A stretch of DNA of 64,000 nt, taken from the NCBI RefSeq assembly GCF_021155765.1, contig NC_060107.1:7426501-7490500 (forward strand). Reading direction: 5' to 3'. Under the pieces are notes generated by a model, which was not told where the DNA came from, did not search any database, and saw nothing but the letters and a program-made list of their open reading frames with translations. Positions 33,111 through 47,300 of the stretch are shown here, piece by piece. How positions within the stretch are numbered: the stretch's first letter is position 1; each line of letters begins with the position of its first letter. A program made the translations under genes and the position numbers. Source of the stretch: Diprion similis (Eukaryota; Arthropoda; Insecta; Hymenoptera; Diprionidae).

Positions 33111-36100
33111 CCGATGGTGGAGGAGACCCCCACTACACGGTAAGGCGGAAAATTGGTTTGCGAACAATCGTGTTTCAACTGCGCAAGATATTGCTTGAGT
33201 AAGAGGCGCCGCCGATCGTTCCACCATGATTCCATCAAGACGTCACAGGGTGGTCATTTCTGGAAATTACCACCGTTGCCTTCGTTTATTATATCCTCAG
33301 GTGATGGCTTATGTGGTCGGCTCGCGTGTTGCTTTCCTGTTCATTTTTTCCCTTGCCTTTCGCTGCGCGCAATTTCATCCACGTTCCATATTCCGTCGAT
33401 CCGCTCTGAATTTATTGCGTTAAAAGTGAGCAAATTTACTATTGAGAAATAATGATAAAAAAAATAAAAAATAATAACTAACGACGACGTCCGACGAGTC
33501 GACAATAATATTTGTCTCGTGATGTGCATGTTTTTTTTTTTTCTCTTTTTTATCATCTTCAATTCTAATGCGCAGCAATGAATTACACGGGATCTATGCT
33601 TGTATCGATCAATCGACAGCACGATTTACGTCCCCAGGTGTTGCAGGTGTTACCGAACGCAAACGTCGGAGAAAAAAGTAAATGCACGACCTTGAGTTAT
33701 TGCAGACGGCTGATGAAATTCGCGGATAAAATTGAGACAGGCAGCAGGTCGTTGTATGAGTTTCCATCCAACCTTCGCACTGAGAACTACCGGTGGATAA
33801 AAAGTACACACGTGATTGTCAGTGAAGGTACGTCATACGGACACCTGTGACACGGTGTAACCTGCGGCACGTTTTTCTGAAGTATATTGCAAGATCTGGT
33901 AGGAGAAAACCATTCTTGGTAGACCGAAGAACCTAGTTCACAATTACCGGAAATAGACAGACCAGAGAGGAAGTACCGACTCATGGTAATTTCCAGGTTG
34001 AACTTTGAAATTAAGATGGTTACGAAAGTGTGCAGCTTTTACAGAGAAATATGCCGAGTGTAAGCGGACTTTTTCAACCGATTATCCTGAGTCTGCAAAA
34101 GCGGAATTCTGACATAACTTTTCAACGTAATTAGAACGAAATGTAGGGGAAAAAAAAGAAATGAAATGATTTATTTCGAAAGTGAATTTCTTCGAAGGCA
34201 TAATATCGCAGAATATCGCTTAGGGATAGTGACGGTAAATGAAACACGTGATCTGTAACGTGGAAACGCTCAATGGATCGTTTCCGGAAGTTATGAGGTC
34301 TAGGTCACTGGGATATCAGTGCGGCTTACACTTTCCTCTACATAGGGTATTCCACTTGAAATTCCACTTGATATATATTCGAAGACTCGACATAAGCATT
34401 GTGGTTACGACTTTCTTTCTCATCCTCTTCTGCACAAAGCGCCAATCGCAGTAAATTTCAGAACTGAATGCGTGAGCTGCGATTTTTTTAACATTGGCTG
34501 CACCACAAATTTCCTTTTGCCATACTGTTACTCGGAGTATACGGCGACGTGGTAATAATCGAATCGCAGATCAAATCAAAACTTGTAAGGTAACTTTCGG
34601 TTTTTTTTTATCTTCTCCCATTGTAGATGACTGTGAAATCTACTCTGAGAAATCTACTCGCTTCAAAAGAAACTAAAAAAAAATCAGGAAGATAATTGTT
34701 TTTGCAAACATCATATTATTCGCCGAAATTTCGTCACACGGATTATATAAAAACAATTTCCAATGCCAATGAGTAAAAATTACGTGGCAAGGTCGAGTTG
34801 CACTTACAAAGTTATTGCAGCCACATATACACAGATATGTATTTTAATTATAACACATACGTACACGCACACATATGTTGCTCAAACAGAATTAGATGCC
34901 TGCCTTGTGACCTCCGTGACTCGCGAGTTTAATTGAAATTTTTATCAATTTCAATTAATTAACCGACTTGTGATAAAGATTGCCGATAACCCGTTGCTCG
35001 TTTCGTCATTCAAGAAGGCGAAAATATTTCACAACTGTGTTTACATGAATGTATCGCGGTATCAACGGTGTAACGGGTTTTTATTTATTCAAAAGAGTAT
35101 TTATACACTCTATCGTACACGAGCAATATCATAATTACGCATAAGGCAATTAAAACGTAAATCAAACTTACGTTTGAAAACAATATGACGGCTCGTTAGA
35201 TATCATGTGGTTACTGTTTACTGGCAATTGTGTATTTTTTATTTTTTTTTCTGCATGGATTAGCAAGATATTGTAACATGGCTATTTACCACGTTGTCCA
35301 TTTCCTCGTCGCTGCGGCAGTGCGTCATTTTTCAAGTCTGAATGAGCGCAGAATCCGTTCAATTAGTCCTTGAGATCTAATGATGGGGTATCTTTGTGAT
35401 CAAGATTCGCTGATCTCTGTAGTCCTTTTACAAGGAGCCTCGACAGGTCGCTGAAAACTTCACACGTTTCGAACGTAGAAAAAAAAACGAAGATGAGTTT
35501 TTATTTATTACCGACTTTTTTTTTGTTTTATTTGATAAGGCGGATAGAAAAAGTTGAATCAAGATTTATCATGGCGATGAAAATTTCGATCTTATTTCGA
35601 ATGGATTGTATTTTTCGGACTTCAATTACAAGTTAATGATCCTTGATTTGTTGTATATAAGACAGTTCCAAGTGGGAAGTTTACGATTGATATCAATTTC
35701 TCAGGAGCTACAGTTATTTTTCGCGATATCGTTTGCAGTTGTCATATTTTTTAAAATCATCGTTAATATTAATGCGACTCTTCTCATTGGACTCTACGGT
35801 ACAGAACGAGGTTACATCTTAACACAAAATTTGATATTGAAACGATAATCTACAAGGTTAATTTTTATGTTTCTTGTTTAAAAGTTAACTCAAGACACCG
35901 TCGACCCAGTTTCATTTGTATTTTTTCTTTTTTATACAAACGAAGAACACAGACTTCAGAGTGTTCTATTTAATTATTTATTCTGAAATACATAACGAAA
36001 AAAGTCCGCGACTAATTTAAATATTAAACATTTTTAATCGTTATTCCTGAAATTCATATCATGAAAACGAGGCCATAATGGTGAAAAGAAATGAGATCTC

Positions 36101-39100
36101 AAAGTCTCAAAATTCGTTAGCGTTAAACCTCCTGAGAAACAGATTTTGAAAACTCACCACCTAGTGTTTAATCCCTTTTCACATGAAATCAGTGAAATAA
36201 TTGAAACTTGAGCTTGTAGATCCGATCATACTATATTCTACAGATAATTAACCATCTTCATTACTTTGCAACGAATTCAGTCTCACTTTATTCACCCTCA
36301 ATGGTGGTCGTTCCCTCGATCCTCCCTGATTTAATGAACCATTCGCGATTTTAAAACCGTGCAGTTCGCCAATTGACACCTGTTCGAAAAAAGATCCTCG
36401 CTCGGTGAGCGTCGGAAACTTACTGGTATCAATAACCAGTTGAACTTCGTTACAAATACAAACCAGAGACAGGGTAGCTTGGTTTCACGTATGCCAACGG
36501 ATTTTCCTACGGCTGACAACTTTGCACTGGCACTCCTCGAATGCCTGACTTACAGAGCGTTTCAACCAAAGTGTTGTCAAGCCGTCAAGAACTATAGTCT
36601 GCAATCCCTGGGATAATAGCAGTAAAAAAATATTCCGACCAATGTTTTTAATTAATCGAAGTGGCTTGAAGAGACGTGAGAACAGAATCGATGTTGAAAC
36701 GGGGCTGCAAGCTCGACTGAAACGAGTTACGAGAAAAAAACTGTCTTTTCAAATATTTCTGGAGTCAATTGTGAACGCTGGGACAAAATCAACATGGCCG
36801 CCGTTGCTACACCTGCAATTTTGCTTTGCCTGCACGATCGTTCCCCGCACTTGCCGGTTATCGGGTGCTTATTTGCGTTAAAACGAAGGATGGCAAGATT
36901 GATTCAATCACGATTTTCACTTTTGATGCGAGCTTGACAGCTCGGAATTTAAGTTGAAAAACTCACGCTAGCAATGCATGCAGGGTACAAGCATTGCCAT
37001 TGTGATCGGAGACAGTGTCGCTTCAAACTGAATTCACCTTCGTCTCAACAGATTTCTTTTGCTTTATTTTTCCTTTTATCGCTGGGCAGCTCCGTTGTTT
37101 TGGTCTTTTAATCTCCAATATAACCTGCTCTTAAGTTCTGGTTTGCCTTGTATCTTGCTGCATTGTATGCGTGTACTGTTATATGTATAATATGTCGATA
37201 ACTACGCGCAGTGTTTGCATACTGCAGTGGCTTGATTTTACCGTCCAACCTGGCAGAGAACATTGTTCAGAAAAATATTCTCGCACCCTTGATTACGGTC
37301 TAGAGTATCGAATATAAAATAGTATGTATTCAATTCGGAAAAGATTCTTCAAATATTCTAACCAATCGTAAAGTTTCGTATTGTTTTCAGCATTCTATCG
37401 GCATTAGTTGATTTGTTAGATAGGTTAATACATTCGTTTTGAAGAGAATTTTCTTCTCATGCTTTAAATTTTTATTTCGCAGTTCGTTGATTTTGACAAC
37501 TGATCATGATTTCGAAACAATAAAATTGAATGAAAGTAATATCAGGTTGAATCAATTCGATCGTTGAATCAATTCGAATCTCCCATCTTGTGCAGATTTT
37601 ATCGGCATTATTCGCGAAGAATTTTTCACCTTCTCAATTTCAAATGTAAAAAGTATTTTTAAATCAATATTTCTGTACGTTATTTTGAAAATGACCATAT
37701 AAAACGAACATGATAGACAACGAGGCAAAGTTGACACGATATTACAGGTCAATTACAACGAGACGATTACGTAAATAGACAAATAGCTGAATAATAGAAA
37801 TTTTGCACACACCTTGTCAGGAGGGGAGCCCTTGGCTACAAAATCTCGATATTGCTGCATGTCCGATGAATTTCTGGCGATTTGCGTACCGAGCATAGAA
37901 GTGAAGAAAGGAGGTGTAAGGATTCCCTCTTGCAGATATTGAACCACTGATATTGGAAACGGTGAAAAGTGCCTTTACTATATGCAAGATGTGAAATCTG
38001 CGGCGATAATCGATAACGCCGCCGCGTCAATGAATTATTATCATCAATCTGCCAAGTGCTGAAGGCAAACTAACACTGACTATGATGTCACGTCGTCTAT
38101 AGTTCATCAGGCGTTATAGTTCCACCACCGCGATCGATGATTATAAGAAACAGCAAAACAAGAATATATCAGCAAACGAGAGTTGGAAGGGAAGATTTGC
38201 AAAAAATGACAGGAAAACAACGCCTGGAGGTAAAAATTACAATTTTTAATAATTATCGCAGTCAGTCAAACAGCTTATGAAGACGGAAATCCCGCAACGT
38301 TCTATGGGTGTAGCAATTTCTTACTGCGCAATCATTCCAGCGTGATCATCTATCAAGAGCAATATATTTTTTTTTTTCTTTTTTTTTCCATTTTTATCAC
38401 CGTTTTCAGACGTTAGCGAGTTATCTGTTCTACACACCGCAAACGGAAAAAAATAAATGAAAAACAGAGAAAATAAACAAATAAATAGAAGCAAAAAACA
38501 AACTAATAAAAAATTACAGAAATATTGAATTTCGTCATGTCTGTATTCCATGGATTGTATATTGGGGCAAGCATGTGAACAGATAACGACAATCGGAGTC
38601 TATTGAGTCTTACAATTAGTTACAAACATAGAAAAATTAGAGAGCTGAGATTGGAAACTAAATGAGGAAATCAATTATGAAAATTACATTTTTATTATTT
38701 AAACATTTATCTCGAAGATAATTGTACATGACCTACTATTATAAGTTAACAAAAATTTATCGACATCGAAAACTTGTGAACTTATCAAGTTCGTTGATTG
38801 ATTCAAGGCACCTGATGCATTGACGAATGGACGAGAATTAGAAAATTAGAAAACGGTGTATTTCTATTGCAAATAAATTCTCTGTCCCTTGGGAATCTAT
38901 TTTATAAATTGAATTTGTCAATTTTTTATGTCAGCTTGCTATGTCCGTTCGGATGATAGTTAGCTTGCATTATCTTGTTCAATCCCATTAGATTAACGAA
39001 AATTGATTAGAAAAAAGAAGCTATAGCGATGTCGTAGGTACGTGATTTTGTTAATATTGAGTAATAAATTTATTGCGACATAAAAAACCCGTCATCCAAA

Positions 39101-41190
39101 TTTCTTGACATTCTCAAAAAAATTCTTGTTTCTCCATTTATTTGTATTTATTCGTAAGGAAACGATCAAAGTTCAGTGAACTCGGTGAAAGAGTGATTTT
39201 CCCAACGGGCTTGGGGAGCCAATTATACCGCACGAAACGCGAATTGCAACATTCAACGTTGCGGGTAATTTTTAATAAACAATTCCAAATAGCTTCTTAT
39301 CAGGTAAGTTGTTTGTCATCCAGACTTCCCGATTGTTAATGGCGCGATTTAATGTCTTCCCGTGAACTAATATAACTATATTATCGCTACCGGTTCAGGT
39401 CTCTAATTGTTCTTCAGCATAAATAAACGCTGGTATTCATTGGCTTACGGCAAATTTTTAATGCTGTATGCAGTTATGCAATCACCTGCTTTAAATCACT
39501 GCAACCGGATTCATTTTTGCGAAAACATGTCGTTGAATTTTTCAAAATCTATTTTTCTCGCTTGTCCAGTACGCGTAAATATATATATATATATATATAT
39601 GAATTACTCCGAAGGAATAAATATTCATTGGAATTATATTAGCATCTGTTAATGTCAGCCGGAAAAACAAGGAGAGAAAGATGAGATTCTGATATACCTT
39701 ATAGTGATAATATCGACAGCATAAAAACGCAACTTGCTATTATAACTCGTGCAATAATTATTATTTTCATGAGAGTAATTTACTCGATTATGAGATAAAT
39801 TATTCTATTAGGAGAACAGCGTAGCACCGAGTATTCAGCTATATGATTACTCGCCGATGTTTTGTACTCAGGTAGCTGCAGTTCACCTTGCTTAATTTTT
39901 TTCAGCGAAAGCCTCCGACCGTTGTATAATATACGCATTGATTAGCAACACCAGATATCGTTGCCACAATGTTGCACGGTTGCATAACCGGCTCTACTTT
40001 CAACTACTTTAATCCTTCAATTCACGTTCGGACGCTCGGCGTCCCACCTTTTTTTTTACAGCTTTTTATTTGATAAACTACTTTTTTGGTAACAATACCG
40101 CGTTATTTGGTTCCACATGGTCCACAAAAAAATGCAAAATTCATTTATTTATTTATTGCAAAAATAGCACATGTGAGCAAATGATCAAGATTCGTACTTT
40201 TCGACGAAAAAAATGATTTTCTGTTAATCTACTATGAAAATCCGAATGCCAGCTTTTACACAACCTTATTACACAGTACACACCAAAAAATTTACAGAAT
40301 TTTTACAAAATTTTTCTACTTGTTGCGTTTGTTTGTTTATCGTATTGAATCCGCCAATTTGAATTTCCGAATTTCAAGTTCAGATTCGTAATCAACCACC
40401 CCAAAAGCTCATGTATGCGAAATTTTAAGTGAATCACATGTAAGAAAAAATGTATGCACGAAAGGGTTAAGTGGAAGTATTAAATCTACAGAAATAATAG
40501 TTCTAGAAAATTTGAATGGGAAATTTATCAGAAGAACGGTGGAAAAAATATTAAATTTTGCACTAGATGCGAGGGTCATACATAATTTTTCTGCAAATAT
40601 GCGCGCGTTCAATCCGTGTTCATAACTAGGCTGTCGGATTTCGGGTAATTCATGAAAGTACAGACAACCTAATGCAAGCGGTGATATTTTGATTCTTTTG
40701 AAAGAAATGAATTTAAAAAAAAAGGTGTTTGAGAATAAAACATTTTTGTCAAATTTTCGTTTCAGATAAATGTACACATTTACACACATATTCTTATATC
40801 ACACGTAAACCTTTACTTATCGTGTAAAACTAAAGCTTATTTCAAAATTTCAAGCGATTCGAAGCATCGTTTCCACACAGACGTAAGAAGTAACGTTAAT
40901 TTAAAATTCTACTATTGTATTACTACCATCATCTTCCACATACACACGCACACACACAAACATAAAAATCTAAAATTATTCAATATAATTTCTGAAATAG
41001 AAAAATGGATGAAAATGAAAATCGAAGCTCGTAAAAACTTTCCAGCGACACACAGTGATTCTATTACCTAACTTACCGACAGATGGTAAGGAGTCCAATC
41101 CTGCAATCGACTGACGGCCTAGGACCTCATCGTTGTAAGGTAAGACCACGGAGTGAGGGACTGCATTGAATCGATCGTGAAATCGCCGAG
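33111..41190. other. Intergenic region between phenylalanine hydroxylase and the Sushi/EGF gene
   Basis: About 8 kb separates two divergently transcribed genes. It is AT-rich with short unconnected open frames, none with a recognisable motif or in-phase splice partners. A segment at about 40341-40400 matches part of a repeat also present at 52700-52980. A (TA)n run is at about 39579-39601. Nothing else was recognised. Confidence 0.5.
40341..40402. repeat. Dispersed repeat fragment
   Basis: The words TTGAATCCGCCAATTTGAA and TTCAGATTCGTAATCAACCA correspond to words in the element at 52637-53216 (its GATTACGAATCTGAAGTC and GCCATATTGGATTC segments and their inverted copies). It is likely a fragment of the same repeat family. 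Confidence 0.5.
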
Positions 41191-41390
41191 TGGCGCGACC
41201 TCGCGGTTGGGATCTAAAACATGGTGTTTTAGAGCGTGGCGGGTTCTGGCGTCGTAGGCGCCGGTCTGCCAGTGGTCCTCACCGGAGGCTGGAGAAAGCC
41301 GTGTCGGATCCTGAGCAAAACTCAGAGTCACGCGAGTGGCCGCGCGATTCGGTACGTGAGTTTGAACGACATTTTAGAGTGATACGGGCC
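41191..41390 (+). promoter_or_regulatory. GC-richer leader/promoter region of the Sushi/EGF gene with a short upstream ORF
   Basis: This stretch is richer in GC and CpG than its flanks and precedes the signal-peptide exon. It holds a four-codon upstream ORF (ATG GTG TTT TAG, 41221-41232). If the transcript starts upstream of it, this uORF could modulate translation. The true transcription start is unknown. Confidence 0.3.
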
Positions 41391-44300
41391 ATGTGGTCCA
41401 AGGGGGCCATGAACGTCACTAGATTCAAGTGTCTGGTGATAATATTGGGACTCAACCTGGCCCAGGGTGAGTGCAATATCTTGATTAATCGATGTTCGAT
41501 TTGAATTCTTTTTGAAAAATAATTGATTCATTACTTCGTTTTTGGGACTAGACAAAGAAATTTCATTCTAGAAAACGTCTGCTAACGGTTTATAACGATT
41601 GAGGATTTTATTGAGTCCGTGAATCATTTGACAGATCGTCGTCAATTTGTCAGATATAAAGTCAGATTGAATTACTAAATAATTATCTCCGTTTTCAACT
41701 GTCTCGAATAGATTTTATTGAATGATTGATTAACGAAATTACGTAGCAATCTGTATTCCTGTTATTCGCTGAAATTGAAATGAAAATGAAATCCCGGATA
41801 AAACATAAAGTAACGAATTTACATAAGTTATACGCGTGCACTTTATTATGGCATAATGTTTGTAATTATAACAAATTACTATTTCGGCCTCCAAATTGAT
41901 ATGCAGTAATATATTCCACTTTTAGTCGTTAATTGAGCATTACACGATTTCAGCTAGATCTCCCAAAATGAAAAGCGATCAGAAAATATTTTTTCTCTAG
42001 ACACAAATAGAAAAAAAGAAAACGAAATAATAATAAACTCGAATAACTGTTTTCGCCCGGGACAAATATAATTGGAACAACAAGACGAGTCTATTCAACT
42101 CTGGATCCTGCAACTGAGGAAGACCGACAAATATTATTCACCCTCGTATAACGGTGGATAATCGAGCGTTGATTAAGTTCGAAGTTATCAACTACGAACT
42201 AGAACATAGTCCTCGTGTTTCATGAGTAAAACCGAGTAAACTGGAATCGGGCTGAGATTTTTTCCTCGGCGCATCTACTCTTCGTCTCTTTTCCTTTTCG
42301 ATTTGCACAAATGGGTTGGCCGATATCGGAGCGCGTCGAGTGTTTCTTGGTTTTCCAATAATTAACGAAGGTTCGAGTGAAACTTTTTCATATATAATGC
42401 GCGTAGTGAGAGAAAATTCCGTTGGCACTCTGTCCCGCGGGATCGCATTTAAAATCAATATATAATGATGAGAGGGCGATAAAAATACGCGGTGAGACGT
42501 GAAGTCTGGAAGGAATCGGAAGAGAAATTTTTCCTGTCAAGACACCCTCTCGGTGTTTGTCGTAACGGAACAACGGTTGCCGCAACTTTTATTAAAATTC
42601 AAATCCGGACACGATTTCGTTCTCGTGATTTTCTCTTGTTTTCAAATTCCATCTCGCACGTGCAGGAGCCTGCTGTTCAACAGTTTACTCTCCGGCGGAT
42701 AATCTAAACTAATTACAAGCTTCGTGATATTCGAGGGTCTGATAAAAAAGGAAATTACGTGCGCGGAATGTTACGAAAAATACTGGACGCTTTTCTCAGC
42801 GGAATTTCTCAGTTAACCGTGGCAATAATTTTATTGAAATTCTTGACCATTTAGACGATATTGTGCCATAATGTCAGAGTTTAACCACTAAACTCGCAAC
42901 AAACTTTGTTTGATTGGTATTGTTCATGAATCAAGTATTCACTCATCGTTTGTAACATTACAATTTTCAAATTCAGATTAAATTATCGAAGGATTCCACA
43001 AGTAGAATGTGAAATATATTGCGGTTAACATCCTTTGGAAAAATATTGCATAAATGCTCATCAATTTTTATCGTTATCAGGTGAATATTTCATTTCATGA
43101 TTACCGACAGATAAAGTCTTCAAAAATTACATTTCAATTGAAACCAGAAACCAAGATAAGTGCAGTCTCAATGTGAAATATTTTATTCTATTTCCCTAAG
43201 GAAAGAGTATCGTGAGAAAATTTGAAGCGAGTTGTGCGGGTCCAAAAGCTGAAAATCATAAATTTGATTCGAACAAAGTGGATCAGTTTTGCACCGCATT
43301 TACTGTTCGTGTTCAATTTTCTTCGACGAGACAAGGGTCATCCTGCATAGCATATGGCAAACCATGCTTCAGCATCTTTGTGGTCCCATGTAATCGTGTT
43401 ATCCAGCGATCCAATTTCTCGTATGTTCAATTCTCGAGCTGTATGAGAATTTTGCTTCTTTCTTTGTTTAACTAAAGACTTTGGTTACTAGAAGTGTGCT
43501 TCAATTTTTTTTTCCATAATGCTTAGCGATATACTTTTCAACTTTGGTCTTTCTCTGTCTCTTCAAAACGAAGGTAAAAATTCAATCTCTTCTCTTTTGA
43601 CACTTGTTACAGAAAGAAATGGAACAACTTCATCTTCTTTTTTTGCAGGAAAATTTATTGGAACTTTGCGATCTGTAATTCTCACGGTATCCTGTTTTTC
43701 TCCAGAAAAAGCGAGTTATTCTTCATCCTTTTACTCCTGATCCATTATTACGCCATACTTTTAACGGAAGTGCAGAAGCTGTGTGAAGAACGGTTCTGAG
43801 ATGGTTAGAACAATACTTCCAACAATCAAAAACGACATTTTTTATTTGCTTGAAATAAAATACAAGCTTTTGATATTCCTTTTTTTATCTTCTTCATCGT
43901 AAATCACCTGCCAAGTCTTTGATGAACCCTTGCTAATTTGATCACACATTTTGCAGACACAGTATTCAAACAGTAGACGCTGTAATGGCTGTAGGCGTTT
44001 GAGATACGATAATAGAACAACTAACTTCATTGGCGCAGCAAAAAGGGGTCGCAGTTCAGAAGATCAGCCCTCGAGCAATACACGTCTCGACACCTCTGTA
44101 CCTGCGGCGCTTAGCTAACAATAAGTTGTTGGTGTTAACAGTGAAGGGGGTTGAAGGTTACTGGAGGGGGGGAGGCTAATTGAAAAACCGATAGATTGAG
44201 CTGTCATGTATCGTATACTAGTTTTGAAATTAGCGACGCGTCTGTAATTTGAGATATAACCAGCTACTCGAGACAGTTTAATTATTGTTAGACTCGAAAT

Positions 44301-47300
44301 CAGTCCAAACCCGAGTCTTGCGAATTGGGATTCTGTCGAACAGGCGTAAAATTGATCCAGAAAGTGTGGAAATATTAATAATCATAATCATTTTTTCCGT
44401 AATCTGTTAGATAGAAAAAACAAAAATAAAAATACCGTCACTAAAAATATTTCAAGTCAGCTCTGAAATGTCGAATTAAAATCTAATTTTTAGATTTGGA
44501 TAAATTTTTTGAAACACATAAACCTCTGTCGTTTGATACACAATATTCGAATGATTTGAAAAGTGAAATATCAAGTTTTACTACGTTTGTAATTTCGCTT
44601 CACAATTTAGTTAGTCATAATTCTGGATATTTTTAGACATAGTTTCAGCTGTGTGGTTTTCTATCAATTTCGCAACCGATCATCATCAACACTTTCACTC
44701 CAACCAAAAATCTAACAAACGTTCGGAGCGCTCTAAGCCCGCGTCCGACTCTTTTAGGGAGCCCATTAACCTTGTAACCCCGTTGAAAGCACTTAACATG
44801 TGTCCAAAGAGTCGGAAAGAGAATCTTGCGAGCTCATAAATCGTTTGTGATCAGTAATCCAGACAATTAAGTTTCGTGAACGATACGAAGAAAAACCAAA
44901 CTATAAGTGTAGGTATCTAACATGCATATCACCGCAGGCGATAAGTGACGACGGCACTAATGGAGTCCTAATACACAGAATTTAAATTGCAAGATTAGAG
45001 CGCGGCGCCCGCGCTGCATTTGCTAATACAGCCAATTAAATCGGTCACGTCTTTCCTACTTCTCGGCAAGACTAATACTTGGATCATACATGGATAATAT
45101 GCAGCAGCATGAAGCGAAGCAGCCGCAAATTCCGTTAAGCGTTTCTGCACTATCTAATCCTCGAAATAAGGGGGCTGCAGTTTATTCTAATACGTAATTG
45201 AGGCAGAGACGGCGTAATTTCGCAAGCACAAAGCGTGTTTGGCGAGGCGTAATTTTCCCTGGATTATTCATATGCCGCGCCCTAGTCGTGATGCGAAAAT
45301 TTCGTACCTTTGCTGCTTGGAATATCAAGATTCGTTTCAAGGAATTCAGGGATCCTCTGTCCTTCTGTTTTGAGTTTTCGTAGTAAAAGTTTAAAAAAAA
45401 GTTACCGTAATCTTTCAAAGAAAACCAAAAAATCTCTGAAAATCTTTCGTTAATATTTTCATTCAAATGTAGAAAATTGAAATGAATTTGGTTCGTCTAA
45501 TAACCAGCATAAAAATTTAATGAGAATTTTAAATGAATTTCAGTTAGCTGTTATAATCAAGTTATCCTAATTGCCTTATTCATTTAAGATGTATTCGAAT
45601 TTGATGAAAAGTTTACTTGAGAATGTATCACAATTTACGATAAATTTTTCGCGAGATAAAATTTCCGCATCGCTGTATAGAAGGTAGAAAGTATATACGC
45701 AAAGTAAAATACACCGTGAAAACTCTTCGGTTATAAAAATAAATCTTTCCTTCGTCCAAGATGCGAGTCGAGGAACGATGTAGGTCATCTAATTCCCCGC
45801 AGCGACACGCCAGCAGACTGCACATGTCCGATGCACCGATGCAGCAGAGCTTCCACCACGCTCTCCGCTGGAATTGCAGGCGTTTCGCAGGAAGCTGTTT
45901 TACATCGACGTTTCCCGGCATCCTGCGAGACTACAGGAAATTGGCACAATTTTGGAGAGCCTTAGAATGCACCGTCCTGAATCTAATCTCGCGCACGGAT
46001 ATCCGAAATAACAATCCCGAACGTGTTGGACTCGAGCTTGTACGAAGTGCCAATCTGCGGGTGATGACAGCAGAGCTTTTGGTGTAAAAAGCTCTTCCTT
46101 TGCTTGAGAAGAAACGTCATGCAAAGGACTCCGCAGAATTGGTATGGAAATTGGATGCTGCTCGAATTGGCTGGATTTTCATTATGTTATAGTGCAGATC
46201 CTCACGATGAAAAGTTCTCACGGACACAAGTCCCAAAAGTTAGTAGTTGTCGAGATACAGGGTTCGGAAGAAAGGAATCTAGATTTTTTTATACCGTGGA
46301 TTTCCTCATTTTCATGAATTATAAAGCTTCAAGGGGACTTGAAATCAAACAAATTACTCAAAAAACAGCAAAAGGCTGTGATTGATTCCATCGATGCATT
46401 GATTCGATCCGTGAACTTGCTGTTTCACCGAAAGGAGGTGCAACGTCAGATTTTGCGTGGAGAACGAGACCCTCCGACCCTTGCGATAATCGACTTGGCC
46501 TGTTTTTCACGCGTCTGCGAATCGGCTATGCAGTTTTTGAGTGATATATTCGATTTCAACTCCCCCTTGAAGCTTTGTAATTTGGAAAAAGCGCGTGATC
46601 CATATATATTAAAAAATCCATACACCCTCCTTCCAATCTTCATATAAGGGTTCTGCGAGTCCTGTGCACAGATTTAGAGCGAAACTGAACGCGCGTTGCA
46701 CCGAATCGAGCGTGGATAAAGCTTTTTTCTACAGCTGTAGAAAAGTTGTGGTTATATGAGATAAATTTTTCTCTCTTCTTCTTCATTTTTCGGTGGGTTT
46801 TTGTAAACCCCAAGTATTCGATCAATTGTCGAGCTTAAGCCGAAAGCTGCTGCTCGTGATAATCGGCTTATAGCTGTGAAACGATTTATGGAGGGCTTTT
46901 TTCAAATAAAAGTGTATAACCGGGGGATTGAAAATTATTTTACTTTGATCTGGCGCTTTATATATCTTATGTGTCTGGGGTTGCACAGATTCAAACAGTC
47001 AACACTGTTACGAAGGCTGAAATCACCCGTTTCACCTTCCTTTCTAGTCTAGTAGTCGTCATAGCCATAAAAGACGTATAAAAGCTTTCATGTCTTAAAA
47101 TAAGAGTACCTAAGATTGCTGCGTCAACCGATATTATTGTAATAACAGTCTTGTTTCTGACTTTCATCTAGAAACTCGTATGGCTGTCGATAAAAGCATT
47201 TTTCATTGCTTAATTTATTTGTGCTAGTCGGATCATTTCTTTAGGCTCAACGGACATCGTTATTTTATTCCGTTATACGAGATCGTTACAATAATTAATT

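Noticed and set aside
34341..34380. GGGTATTCCACTTGAAA, similar to the end of the element at 15182
   Set aside because: The match is limited to about 10 bases and no partner inverted repeat was found nearby.
41190..41390. N-terminal extension of the Sushi/EGF protein from an upstream non-ATG start
   Set aside because: The extension has no ATG and would bury the signal peptide; ATG 41391 is the first in the frame.
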